DNA from: Bryobacterales bacterium
GTDB taxonomy: Bacteria > Acidobacteriota > Terriglobia > Bryobacterales > Bryobacteraceae
Reading direction: 5' to 3'
NCBI GenBank assembly: GCA_016789785.1
Contig: JAEUQE010000239.1
Location: 1-13,414, forward strand
Length of the DNA stretch: 13,414 nt
In this document: positions 1 through 6,461 of the stretch, piece by piece
Position numbering within the stretch: the first letter of the stretch is position 1
Layout: each line of letters opens with the position of its first letter
Position numbers and translations under genes: made by a program
The notes under the pieces: generated by a model
The model's database searches: none
The model's input: only the letters and a program-made list of their open reading frames with translations
What the model was told of the DNA's origin: nothing

Positions 1-1
1 A

Positions 2-109
2 GCAGTACTCAATCAGCTCGGAATCAGCCTGCCATCGCAACCGCCACCCCGCATCAAAGCCGCCCAGACTGCGTCCGCGCTGCTTCCAACTCAGCCCGTT
101 TTGTGGTGA
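2..109 (+). CDS. Possible C-terminal end of a truncated plus-strand gene
   Basis: A reading frame open from the window edge ends in TGA at 107-109 and gives a 35-residue tail ending in PTQPVLW. I do not recognise the product. The only support is that the stop codon is followed at once by a perfect 7-bp UUCG-capped hairpin, as expected of a gene end with its terminator, and that the composition (Pro/Ala/Leu-rich) is plausible. A competing frame, open from 1 to 267, gives a cysteine-containing peptide that I also do not recognise. Either could be chance. The gene would converge on the minus-strand operon that ends at 392. Confidence 0.3.
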   Translation, partial: AVLNQLGISLPSQPPPRIKAAQTASALLPTQPVLW

Positions 110-125
110 AGACCTTCGGGTCTTC
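108..125 (+). terminator. Perfect UUCG-capped hairpin, probable terminator
   Basis: GAAGACC (108-114), loop TTCG (115-118), GGTCTTC (119-125): a perfect 7-bp stem with the very stable UUCG tetraloop. No T-run follows, so it is not a classical intrinsic terminator, but it sits on the stop codon of the possible upstream reading frame. The rest of 126-344 holds no gene that I can support. Confidence 0.45.
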
Positions 126-344
126 CGAACGAACAATCAACGACTTATCCTGTGCAAAACTCACGAACTGCGAAAGTCAGGTTAGTTACGGCAACGCAGG
201 CACTCGCAACGTTTGCCAGATCGTTGCAGCGAAAGTTATCGATGGTTCACCCCTCGGCAATTCGTGACCGAACAGCCGCGCATTCCTGTGGCAGCCCCGA
301 GCCTACATCCGCGAATCGCTGCAGTCCGGGTGTCAGCTTGAGAG

Positions 345-396
345 CCGCCACGCCTCGACATGAGTGTCGAGGCGGCAGCGTGAAGGCTGCGTTACC
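345..396 (-). repeat. Palindromic element E1 at the end of the operon, carrying a stop codon
   Basis: Two stem-loops in tandem: a perfect 10-bp stem (351-360 with 365-374, loop TGAG) and a smaller one (GCAGC 375-379 with GCTGC 386-390), followed by the shared core CTGCGTTACC. On the minus strand the core reads GGTAACGCAG and its TAA (394-392) is the stop codon of the glycosyltransferase gene. The strong stem follows that stop, so it may act as the operon's transcription terminator. Related elements lie at 9726-9773, 12878-12920, 13051-13070 and 13201-13230. Confidence 0.65.
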
Positions 397-1264
397 GGGT
401 ACGTGCCGCTGGAGCCGCAGAAGTTTCCACACTCTGCGGTCCGGTGTGACGGACTTCACGAATGGCGGCGAGCACCTCAGCGACCGTGATGGATTGAACG
501 GAGCCATTGGAGCCGCGTACGACTCTGACCTTCGGGCCTCGGGGCGCCCAGATTTCGGGATTGGTCGGACCGAACAGCGCAACCACAGGCACTCCGACCG
601 CTGCCGCCAAGTGGCTGATCCCCGAGTCATTCCCGATGTAGAGGCGTGCGCCGGAAAGCCAGTCGGCAAGTGCCCCGAGTTCGTCGAAGCGTACCGCGTC
701 GGCGATCGCGTCCTCAGGGCCCGCACTCCAAAGCACCGGGCCAAGCCCCTCAGCGGCGAGCGCAGCGGCCAGTTGCCGGAAGCGCTCGAGCGTCCAGTTC
801 TTCTTGGTGCTGCCCGAGAACGGGTGGATCACAATTGCGTCGAGAGGTTTCCGGCGAGTGAAGATCGCGGGCGCGGCGCCGCAGGGAGCGCCTACCTGTG
901 TCAAATAGTAGTCGACGGCGTGCAGACCGATTCCTTCCGGAGGCAGTGCCTGGTGGAACTCGAAGGGCAGGCCCAGCGACTGGATGAACTCGCGGAAGTC
1001 GGGGCGTCCGGCGCCATACCAGGAGACGATCGAATCAAAGCTCTGCAGCCGGTGAAACAGACGCTGATTCTCCGGGCGTCCAGGCAACCCAAACACGTCC
1101 AGCCCTGTCGAGAAGATCGAGTCGACCCGATCGGCGAACCGCGCCAAAGGGCGGTTCGTCTCGGATGTCCAAACTTCTGTATAGCCCCCGCGTAGAGACT
1201 CCAGCGCGGGCAAGGAAACGATGAAGTCGCCTATCGCTCCTGGTCGAATAATTAACCGTCTCAC
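392..1264 (-). CDS. Glycosyltransferase family 9 (heptosyltransferase-like)
   Basis: A 290-residue protein with the layout of ADP-heptose:LPS heptosyltransferases (GT9, GT-B fold). The N-terminus MRRLIIRPGAIGDFIVSLPA is the typical acceptor-side Rossmann start with the GxxGD signature (residues 9-13). HPFSGSTKKNW (147-157) and GNDSGISHLAAAVG (211-224), followed by FGPTNP (231-236), are the donor-site motifs. It probably adds a sugar to lipopolysaccharide or another surface glycan at the inner face of the cytoplasmic membrane; the exact donor is not shown. The start is GTG, one base after the stop of the DsbD-alpha-like gene, so translation is likely coupled. It is somewhat short for the family (usually 320-350), mainly through compact loops. 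The last ~18 residues are a low-complexity tail that runs into palindrome E1, which provides the stop codon. Confidence 0.9.
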   Translation of the reverse strand: MRRLIIRPGAIGDFIVSLPALESLRGGYTEVWTSETNRPLARFADRVDSIFSTGLDVFGLPGRPENQRLFHRLQSFDSIVSWYGAGRPDFREFIQSLGLPFEFHQALPPEGIGLHAVDYYLTQVGAPCGAAPAIFTRRKPLDAIVIHPFSGSTKKNWTLERFRQLAAALAAEGLGPVLWSAGPEDAIADAVRFDELGALADWLSGARLYIGNDSGISHLAAAVGVPVVALFGPTNPEIWAPRGPKVRVVRGSNGSVQSITVAEVLAAIREVRHTGPQSVETSAAPAARTR

Positions 1265-1265
1265 C

Positions 1266-1760
1266 TTAATTCACAATATCGACCGGAAGTTTCACTTCGA
1301 GAGTCTTCGGCGGCAAACACTCCTTGTGATTGCAGGCCTGATAGCGCAGTTTGCCTGAAATCACCTGCATGCCAGGCGCGGCCTTGGCGGGGACTTTGAA
1401 CTTTGTGGCGAGTTCGAAGTCGCCGGTGAAGACGGAGAGGGGCTTTTCGGAGAACTCGTACTTCTCCATCTTCGGTGCTGGATAAGTGACACCCTGCAAC
1501 TCCAGTGGCGCGGCGGTCCAGGTGAGCCGCAACGGGATGAGATACTCATCCGACGGCGTGTTGCTGTTGACGTGGAAACCGGAGCGAAGCTGAACCGCAA
1601 CCTTCGCGGTGACGGTGGTGTTCTTCTTCGCCGTCAGTTTCGGCGGCGGAACCACGGTGAGTACGCCGCTACCTTGTGCCGCCAGATGCGCCGCTGCTCC
1701 CAGCAGGAGTGCCGCTGCCATCAGCAGTCTGCTTGTTGTCAAGTAAGTGCTCGATTTCAT
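1266..1760 (-). CDS. Stand-alone DsbD N-terminal (alpha) domain-like secreted protein
   Basis: A 164-residue protein with a signal peptide (hydrophobic residues 12-28, probable cut after Ala-28) and an immunoglobulin-like domain resembling the periplasmic alpha domain of DsbD. The C-terminal segment RYQACNHKECLPP carries the cysteine pair Cys143 and Cys148, placed like the redox pair of DsbD-alpha, which receives electrons and passes them to periplasmic substrates. The membrane and thioredoxin domains of full DsbD are absent; the TlpA-like lipoprotein encoded just upstream is a natural partner. The start at 1760 overlaps the end of that gene by 92 bases. A later ATG at 1721 (Met14) would shorten the overlap but lose the charged end of the signal peptide, so I prefer 1760. 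No clear ribosome-binding site is visible, in keeping with translational coupling. The gene ends one base before the glycosyltransferase start. Confidence 0.82.
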   Translation of the reverse strand: MKSSTYLTTSRLLMAAALLLGAAAHLAAQGSGVLTVVPPPKLTAKKNTTVTAKVAVQLRSGFHVNSNTPSDEYLIPLRLTWTAAPLELQGVTYPAPKMEKYEFSEKPLSVFTGDFELATKFKVPAKAAPGMQVISGKLRYQACNHKECLPPKTLEVKLPVDIVN

Positions 1761-2262
1761 TCTGATAGACGCTCTTGCTCACCAGGCCCACGTGGACGCT
1801 TGCGATCCGGCCCGTCTGATCGAGGATGAACGACGTAGGAAGCGAGGAGACGCCGCCGTACTGATCGGCCACTTCGTCGCTGCCGATCACGACGCGATAA
1901 TTCACTTTGCGCCCCTCCAGATACGGCTTGACGGATTCCCAGCCGTCTTCATCCATCGACACACCCAGCACCGCAAACCCCCGGTCCTTGAATCGCTGTT
2001 CGAAGTCAATGAACCACGGAATCTCGATCTTGCATGGCCCGCACCATGTTGCCCAGAAGTTGAGGAGAACCACTTTGCCCTTGTAGTCGGAAAGCTTCAC
2101 TTCGCGCCCGTGAACGTCCTTCAAGGAGAAATCCGGCGCGGGCTTGCGATCCTTCTCGGCTTTGACGGCGGCCTTCACCGCTTTGGGCGAGCCGCAGCCA
2201 GTCACGGTGAGGCACAGCGCGGCTGCCAGTATCGACGCAGCCATCCATCGGGAAGCGGTCAT
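1669..2262 (-). CDS. TlpA/ResA-like thioredoxin-fold lipoprotein
   Basis: A 197-residue envelope thioredoxin. The N-terminus has a lipoprotein signal ending in VTGC (lipidated Cys23). The domain runs from about residue 42 (PAPDFSL) to 175, with the active site WATWCGPC (Cys74, Cys77) and the cis-proline in SSLPTSF (Pro142). It should work outside the cytoplasmic membrane as a thiol-disulfide reductase, as in cytochrome c maturation or disulfide repair. The start ATG at 2262 has an AGGAG ribosome-binding site 8 bases upstream. The last ~23 residues are a Gly/Ser/Ala-rich tail outside the fold, encoded by the same DNA that encodes the signal peptide of the next gene in another frame. It lies 25 bases after the HExxH gene and is probably co-transcribed with it. 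Confidence 0.92.
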   Translation of the reverse strand: MTASRWMAASILAAALCLTVTGCGSPKAVKAAVKAEKDRKPAPDFSLKDVHGREVKLSDYKGKVVLLNFWATWCGPCKIEIPWFIDFEQRFKDRGFAVLGVSMDEDGWESVKPYLEGRKVNYRVVIGSDEVADQYGGVSSLPTSFILDQTGRIASVHVGLVSKSVYQNEIEHLLDNKQTADGSGTPAGSSGASGGTR

Positions 2263-2287
2263 GCAAGGTTCTCCTGATCCAACTCGA

Positions 2288-2893
2288 TTATACCGGCAAC
2301 GGCCCTCGGTTCATTAGACGCACCAGCCAGCGTTCCCGTCGCACACGAAAGCGTGGGGCGAGGCTGATTTCGCCGTGGCTTCTTACAAACAGAGATGCAG
2401 CCGAGTCGCAAAAGCTCTCACACAAATACTCCCGCCACTTGCGTGTACGCGAAGAGACGGCGGATGGATGGAGTTCCATTTTGCGCCATTCGCTCGACCA
2501 GCCGAGCTCTCCGCGCGCATGTTGACGGAACTCGGCTTCGATCAATTCATGCCATTCGTGACGGCTCGCATTCCCCAGCCTGCGCCAGACGAAGTGAAAA
2601 AGCTCATGCACGAGGATCCTGCGCAATTCCCGCGGTTTGTTCCGGAGCGCGTTGTCGAGAATCATCCGGCGCTCTCGGAGGAACGTGGCTGCATGAACCT
2701 CGGCGCCACCGGAGTGGACGAGCTTTCCGCGGGCGACCCGGAGATTGCATTGGAACGACACATGGATCGGGCCGCCGCGGAGGTCCGGCAGGGATCGGAC
2801 AGCGTGCTCAAAGGCGGAACTTACTTCGCCGCACCGAAGAAGTCCGGCCGCTCCACTTTCAGTTCGACGGCCTTTGCGTTGGAATCCATCCAT
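2288..2893 (-). CDS. Hypothetical HExxH protein, possible zinc metallopeptidase
   Basis: A 201-residue protein that I do not assign to a named family. It contains ILVHELFHFVW (HExxH, His96-Glu97-His100) in a predicted helix, and 55-60 residues later WREYLCESFCDSAA, where Glu155 or Glu159 could be the third zinc ligand, a gluzincin-like layout. There is no signal peptide and no membrane segment; it is rich in Arg and Trp. A cytoplasmic minimal metalloprotease is plausible, but catalytic activity is inference. The ATG at 2893 overlaps the end of the peptidyl-prolyl isomerase gene by 73 bases. A GTG at 2761 (residue 45) is the main alternative start, but the sequence between residues 27 and 77 looks protein-like, so the long form is favoured. 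No ribosome-binding site is obvious, again suggesting coupling. Confidence 0.72.
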   Translation of the reverse strand: MDGFQRKGRRTESGAAGLLRCGEVSSAFEHAVRSLPDLRGGPIHVSFQCNLRVARGKLVHSGGAEVHAATFLRERRMILDNALRNKPRELRRILVHELFHFVWRRLGNASRHEWHELIEAEFRQHARGELGWSSEWRKMELHPSAVSSRTRKWREYLCESFCDSAASLFVRSHGEISLAPRFRVRRERWLVRLMNRGPLPV

Positions 2894-3705
2894 TCGCGCA
2901 CCTTGAGAGAACGCAATTCGTTTTCGAGCGCGACACGGATATCGTTGAAAGCCTGCGGCGCAAACTCGACCATGCGGAAGATGTAGTAGCCATTGGGCTG
3001 GCGCACGGGATCGGAAGTGTCACCCGTCTTCAGGCCAAATACAGCCTGCTTGATCGCGTCAGGAAGAGTGTCGCTCTTCTTGATTGGGCCAAAGTCGCCG
3101 TCGCGCTCCTTGGAGATCGGGTCTTCAGAGTTCTCCTTGACCAGCTTGACGAAGTCGGTGCCTTTGCGCGCTTCGGCGACGAGCTTCTCGGCCTTGGCGA
3201 GGGCCTCGGCCTCGGTCAGCGACTTCTTCTCGCCACCGGCGGCGGGCTGATTGACGAAGGGGATGTAGATGAGCTTGAGCTTGGCCTGCTGATAGCCGTC
3301 CTTCTTTTCCTCGTAGTACTTCTTGAGGTCAGCCTCTTCGATCTTTAGCCCTTTGGACGTTTCTTCGAGTTGCGCCTGCCACAACACGGTCATGCGTGCG
3401 ATCTCGATGCCTTCCTTGTAGGGAGTGCGCTCACCGAGTTTGGCGGCTTCCGCGATCGCCGATACTTTTTTCAGCATGAACCATTGCTGGAGAAAGCCCT
3501 TCGGGTCGCGGGTGTAGTTCTGGCGCATTTGCCCAGGGAGTTTGTTGACGATCTCGTTGATGTCGTTGACGGTGTACTTCTTGCCGTCGCTCTCAAAGAC
3601 AACCGTCTCCGCCTTCATCTCGGGGGGCGGCGCGGAGGGAGGCGCGGGGGGTGGCGTCTGCCCGCACACCAAGGCTGCAAATGCAAAAAATGAAAGGACT
3701 TTCAT
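2821..3705 (-). CDS. Parvulin-type peptidyl-prolyl cis-trans isomerase, exported (SurA/PrsA-like)
   Basis: A 294-residue exported folding factor. A short signal peptide (residues 1-15) is followed by a proline-rich linker (PPPAPPSAPPP, 18-28) and a SurA-like N-terminal helical region (about 35-135) with an acidic/lysine-rich helix. The parvulin domain spans about 139-249: KLKLIYIPF opens it, DGDFGPIKKSD and AVFGLKTGDTSDPV are the typical middle motifs, and GYYIFRMVE closes it. A C-terminal helix (252-282) resembles the SurA chaperone clamp. The cysteine at position 14 is not in a good lipobox, so soluble periplasmic is more likely than lipidated. It is the first gene of the five-gene minus-strand operon; a weak -10-like TAAAAT lies at 3738-3733, without a convincing -35. 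The end of the gene overlaps the HExxH gene. Confidence 0.9.
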   Translation of the reverse strand: MKVLSFFAFAALVCGQTPPPAPPSAPPPEMKAETVVFESDGKKYTVNDINEIVNKLPGQMRQNYTRDPKGFLQQWFMLKKVSAIAEAAKLGERTPYKEGIEIARMTVLWQAQLEETSKGLKIEEADLKKYYEEKKDGYQQAKLKLIYIPFVNQPAAGGEKKSLTEAEALAKAEKLVAEARKGTDFVKLVKENSEDPISKERDGDFGPIKKSDTLPDAIKQAVFGLKTGDTSDPVRQPNGYYIFRMVEFAPQAFNDIRVALENELRSLKVREWMDSNAKAVELKVERPDFFGAAK

Positions 3706-3817
3706 GGAATGGGACTCGTGCGAACTCTAGTCATTTTACCAGGACGCACGAGCTTTGATTTCGGTTCTAGGGGAATCGCGGCGGTGGGGCCTTCATCTCG
3801 CGGGCCGCCGGGAGCAT
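3706..3817. other. Gap upstream of the isomerase operon
   Basis: No gene. It must hold the promoter of the minus-strand operon that starts at 3705; only a weak TAAAAT (-10-like, 3738-3733, minus strand) is visible. The stretch 3801-3817 resembles the stretch just before the next repeat copy (3981-3997), so it is the outer edge of the repeat array to the right. Confidence 0.35.
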
Positions 3818-4173
3818 TCAGCGGGACTCGATGGGCATCGGGTTGGGAGCGTCATTGTCGCGCCATGTCGCGGACGTTGCAGCAGAGATCCATCTTGCGA
3901 GGACGTACCAGCCTTCAGTCGGGCCGGATTCTCACGGGCCCTCCCGCGGGGGTGCCGGGGCGCTGCGGAAGAGTGCTGCGCGGGCGCCGGGGAGCACTTA
4001 GCGTGACTCGATGGGTATCGGGCCGAAGACCGGGAGCGTCATTGTCGCGCCATGTCGCGGACGTTGTCGCAGGGATTCATCTTGAGGACGTGCCAGCGTT
4101 GATTCGGGCCGGATTCTCACGGGCCGTCCGCGATGGGCGCCAGAGTGCCGCGGCTTGGGCCTGCCGGCACGGC
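3818..4173 (-). repeat. Two decayed tandem copies of the 3' end of the acetylesterase gene
   Basis: Copy A (about 3818-3997) and copy B (about 3998-4173) lie downstream of the acetylesterase stop codon, in the same orientation. Each keeps the coding 3' end recognisably: both read CNVRDM-like or NVRD on the minus strand, then after a frameshift copy B gives MTLPVFGPIPIESR-stop (TAA 4000-3998), against MALPVFGSMPVESR-stop in the intact gene. Copy A ends NPMPIESR-stop (TGA 3820-3818) and lacks part of the PVFG stretch. A and B also share about 60 bases upstream, around GGCCGGATTCTCACGGGCC, which the intact gene lacks, so they resemble each other more than the gene. The unit is about 175-187 bases. 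Neither copy encodes a functional product. Confidence 0.8.
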
Positions 4174-5628
4174 TCAGCGGGATTCGACCGGCATGGAGCC
4201 GAAGACCGGAAGCGCCATGTCACGCATGTCGCGGACGTTGCAGTAGGGGTCCTTTCCGGCGCCGTAGCGCAACGTCGCGCCTTCGGGCAGCTTGCCGATC
4301 ACGTGCAGCAGAACAGTGTTGGGTCCGTCGAATTGGGCCTTGAAGATCATCGGGACAGCCGCGCCGGAGCCATCGTGAATCGAGAAGCCCGAGATGCGGC
4401 CCTCACTGCGCAGGCGGCCGTTGACTTGCGAGAAAGTCACTTTCAGCACGTTGCCGGAGACAACCGCCGATTCGGGTCTGGGGCCGCGCTGGATATTACG
4501 GCAACCTGCTTCGCCCAGGTCCTTGCAGGCGAGGTTGGCCATGCGAATGCCGAGGCGCTTGAGGTCCGCCGTGCCGACGTGAATCAGATCATCGAGATCC
4601 GTATCCACAGCCGTGACCATTCCGCCGGCGCCGATCCGCGCTTCGGCTTTGCGCTGCATCTCCTGAACCGTGTTCCAGGGCTCGATGTCGGTGTTGTTGA
4701 CGAAGCGGCCGATTTGCACGTAGTAGAAGGGGAGGTTGGGCTGGCCGGTGTCGGAACGGAAGGCGGCGACCAACCGTTCGAACTTGTCCTGGAACTCGCC
4801 GACGACGCGGGGATTCGCGTCGGATTCGCCCTGATACCAGAGGATGCCTCGGACTTTGCCGCCCACTGCCCGGATGCGGCGGATGGTGGCGCCGTAAAGC
4901 GAATCACCGGCTTTGTCGCGAAGGCCGGGGCTCCATTGATCCATCGACGTACCGCCGTGCGCGCTGGGGACGATGCCAATCGGGACGCCGGTGCGTTTCA
5001 CCATTTCGACGGCGAAGGGCAATGCGAGCCCCGAACCTTTCTTGCGATTGCGATGATACTCAGCGAGCCGTTCGCCTTCGAGTTTTTCGGGTTGCTTTTG
5101 GGCGTTGGTGCGCCAGTGCACACGGTCGGCGGCGGCGACGAGCAGGTGAAGCGGCTCTTCGGCGAGTACCCACTGATCCGTCATGTCGAAGCTGTGGACG
5201 AGGCCGTGCGGTTGCTCGACGTTGATCAGGTCGCCGTAGCCCTCCATGTTCGACTGTCCACCGAGCACCCACAGATCGCCGACCAGCACGTTCTCGACGG
5301 CGGCGACGGTGCCGCCCGCGCGTACTTCGAGGCGGTATGGCCCACCCGTGGGCACGGCGAGTTTCGCCGACCAGCGGTTCTGCATGACGGTTCCCATGGG
5401 CAGCCAGTCCAGCCCGCTGAGCGGACCGTTCTTACTGGTGACGCGCGCTTCCACGGGCCTGCCGGAGAGCGAACTCGCGGTGCCGCTGAGTTGGATGAGT
5501 GCCTTGCCGTCGTCACCGCGCTGGAACACCTGATGCGCGGTCGCGCCAGAGGTGATGGTAAGGGACTGTGAATATGCGGAGAAACTGCCGGGAAGCAGGA
5601 GAAGAGCCAGGAGAAGTGAGCGTCGCAT
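4174..5628 (-). CDS. Sialate O-acetylesterase-like SASA/SGNH hydrolase, secreted
   Basis: A 484-residue secreted esterase. A signal peptide (1-20, ending AYS) is followed by a beta-sandwich region (about 25-112). The SGNH/SASA catalytic domain has WVLGGQSNMEG (nucleophile Ser126), the oxyanion stretch AHGGTSMDQW (223-232), GILWYQGESD (261-270) and the Asp/His pair in DLDDLIHVG (Asp347, His350). A C-terminal beta domain (about 385-484) ends in MPVESR. It removes acetyl groups from carbohydrates, such as acetylated plant polysaccharides or sialic-acid-like sugars, outside the cell; the true substrate is not shown. The ATG at 5628 has an AAGGA site 5 bases upstream, which can pair within the palindrome at 5632-5645. 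The gene stands alone, and its 3' end is duplicated downstream in decayed form. Confidence 0.9.
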   Translation of the reverse strand: MRRSLLLALLLLPGSFSAYSQSLTITSGATAHQVFQRGDDGKALIQLSGTASSLSGRPVEARVTSKNGPLSGLDWLPMGTVMQNRWSAKLAVPTGGPYRLEVRAGGTVAAVENVLVGDLWVLGGQSNMEGYGDLINVEQPHGLVHSFDMTDQWVLAEEPLHLLVAAADRVHWRTNAQKQPEKLEGERLAEYHRNRKKGSGLALPFAVEMVKRTGVPIGIVPSAHGGTSMDQWSPGLRDKAGDSLYGATIRRIRAVGGKVRGILWYQGESDANPRVVGEFQDKFERLVAAFRSDTGQPNLPFYYVQIGRFVNNTDIEPWNTVQEMQRKAEARIGAGGMVTAVDTDLDDLIHVGTADLKRLGIRMANLACKDLGEAGCRNIQRGPRPESAVVSGNVLKVTFSQVNGRLRSEGRISGFSIHDGSGAAVPMIFKAQFDGPNTVLLHVIGKLPEGATLRYGAGKDPYCNVRDMRDMALPVFGSMPVESR

Positions 5629-5631
5629 GCG

Positions 5632-5645
5632 ATCCTTTGAAGGAT
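5632..5645 (-). promoter_or_regulatory. Small palindrome over the acetylesterase ribosome-binding site
   Basis: ATCCTT-TG-AAGGAT is a perfect 6-bp inverted repeat, 4 bases upstream of the ATG at 5628. On the minus-strand mRNA its second arm holds the AAGGA Shine-Dalgarno sequence, so a short hairpin could mask it. The loop is very small, so only 5 pairs could form. This may be chance. Confidence 0.35.
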
Positions 5646-5679
5646 TGCATTTTATCGCGAGCGGGATGTGGAGTGGGGA

Positions 5680-5955
5680 CTACGGTTGAGAGCGGCTGAC
5701 GCGCAGAGCTTCAAAAGACCCGGCACTGGCCGCGATCAATGCGACCTGGAGCCAAGGGAAAGTGGCCATGCTGCCTCCCAGCGCGCTAGCGATCGCCCAA
5801 AACGCAATTCCACCGATGCATGCTCCTCCGAACCCATCGGCGAAACCTTTTGCGAATCGGGGTGCAAATCGCATGGGCACGGCAACCCCTCCAAAGCGGC
5901 CGGCTCCATTCAGCCGCCGGTTGACCGTACTCTCAGCGCGTTTCAGCATCGCCAT
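5680..5955 (-). CDS. Small hypothetical membrane protein with two transmembrane segments
   Basis: A 91-residue protein, not recognised. Residues 1-40 are basic, with Arg/Lys-rich amphipathic stretches; two hydrophobic segments follow (about 41-60, rich in Gly/Ala, and 65-83), with a short polar tail. The topology suggests both ends in the cytoplasm. The ATG at 5955 and a second ATG at 5949 are both possible: the GAGGAAGG stretch upstream sits 6 bases from the second, which spaces better. Coding status is inferred from the membrane-protein pattern and the good ribosome-binding site; overlapping plus-strand frames look artificial. It lies between the acetylesterase and the BON gene on the same strand, 62 bases after the latter. 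Confidence 0.6.
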   Translation of the reverse strand: MAMLKRAESTVNRRLNGAGRFGGVAVPMRFAPRFAKGFADGFGGACIGGIAFWAIASALGGSMATFPWLQVALIAASAGSFEALRVSRSQP

Positions 5956-6017
5956 CCTTCCTCATCCATATAAGGCGTAGAACGGGTGGCGGATTCCCTC
6001 ACCGATGCTGAAAGAAT

Positions 6018-6419
6018 CTACTGGCTCTTCACCTGGGCCTTCCTGGCGCGGGCGAGCTGCTGGCCAGCCTTCTGGCGCGCCGCATCGCTCACCTTGATAT
6101 TGTTGAAGACTTGGCGTGCGCCGGCGCTCTTCGCCATACGGGTGGCGGTGCCTTTGTGTTGGACCACGTTGACACGGCCTTCGAGCGTGGCGACACCGTT
6201 GGCGACGCGAATCTGGATGTCGTTGACGCCTACCTTGGACTTCGCCACCTTCGCCTTGAAGGTGCGTTCGATCTCGGCGTCCGCAACGGCTGGCTTGGTG
6301 GCGGCAGGCTTGACGGTAGTCTTTGCGGCGGGACTCGCGGGTTTCGCTTGCGGCTTCGCGGTTGCTTCACCGGCCACGAGCGGAACCGCCAGAACGAGGA
6401 GAAACAATAGAAACTTCAT
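6018..6419 (-). CDS. BON-domain periplasmic protein (OsmY-like)
   Basis: A 133-residue exported protein. A signal peptide (MKFLLFLLVLAVPLVAGEA) is followed by an Ala/Pro/Lys-rich linker (about 20-46) and one BON domain (about 47-112) with the typical pattern IERTFKAKVAKSKVGVNDIQI, then NGVATLEGRV and a closing hydrophobic strand FNNIKVSD. A basic Ala/Lys/Arg/Gln tail ends it. BON domains bind phospholipid and occur in envelope-stress proteins. The ATG at 6419 is chosen; one codon earlier is a TTG. It is divergent from the PQQ-like gene, with a 42-base gap that must hold both promoters; I see no clear hexamers. Confidence 0.85.
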   Translation of the reverse strand: MKFLLFLLVLAVPLVAGEATAKPQAKPASPAAKTTVKPAATKPAVADAEIERTFKAKVAKSKVGVNDIQIRVANGVATLEGRVNVVQHKGTATRMAKSAGARQVFNNIKVSDAARQKAGQQLARARKAQVKSQ

Positions 6420-6461
6420 CAAGTAGATAGTGGGCTGAGCGGGTGTGGTATCTCTAACAAC

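Noticed and set aside
1..267. 88-codon plus-strand frame open from the window edge
   Set aside because: It is not recognisable and competes with the frame ending at 109, which has a hairpin at its stop; neither is firm, and this one has less support.
152..1195. 347-codon plus-strand frame opposite the glycosyltransferase
   Set aside because: The minus-strand GT9 gene has clear family motifs; the plus-strand product has none.
3709..5571. 620-codon open frame on the plus strand
   Set aside because: It lies antisense to the well-supported acetylesterase gene and its repeat copies; its protein has no recognisable motif and is rich in Arg/Ala/Gly/His, typical of a GC-rich shadow frame.
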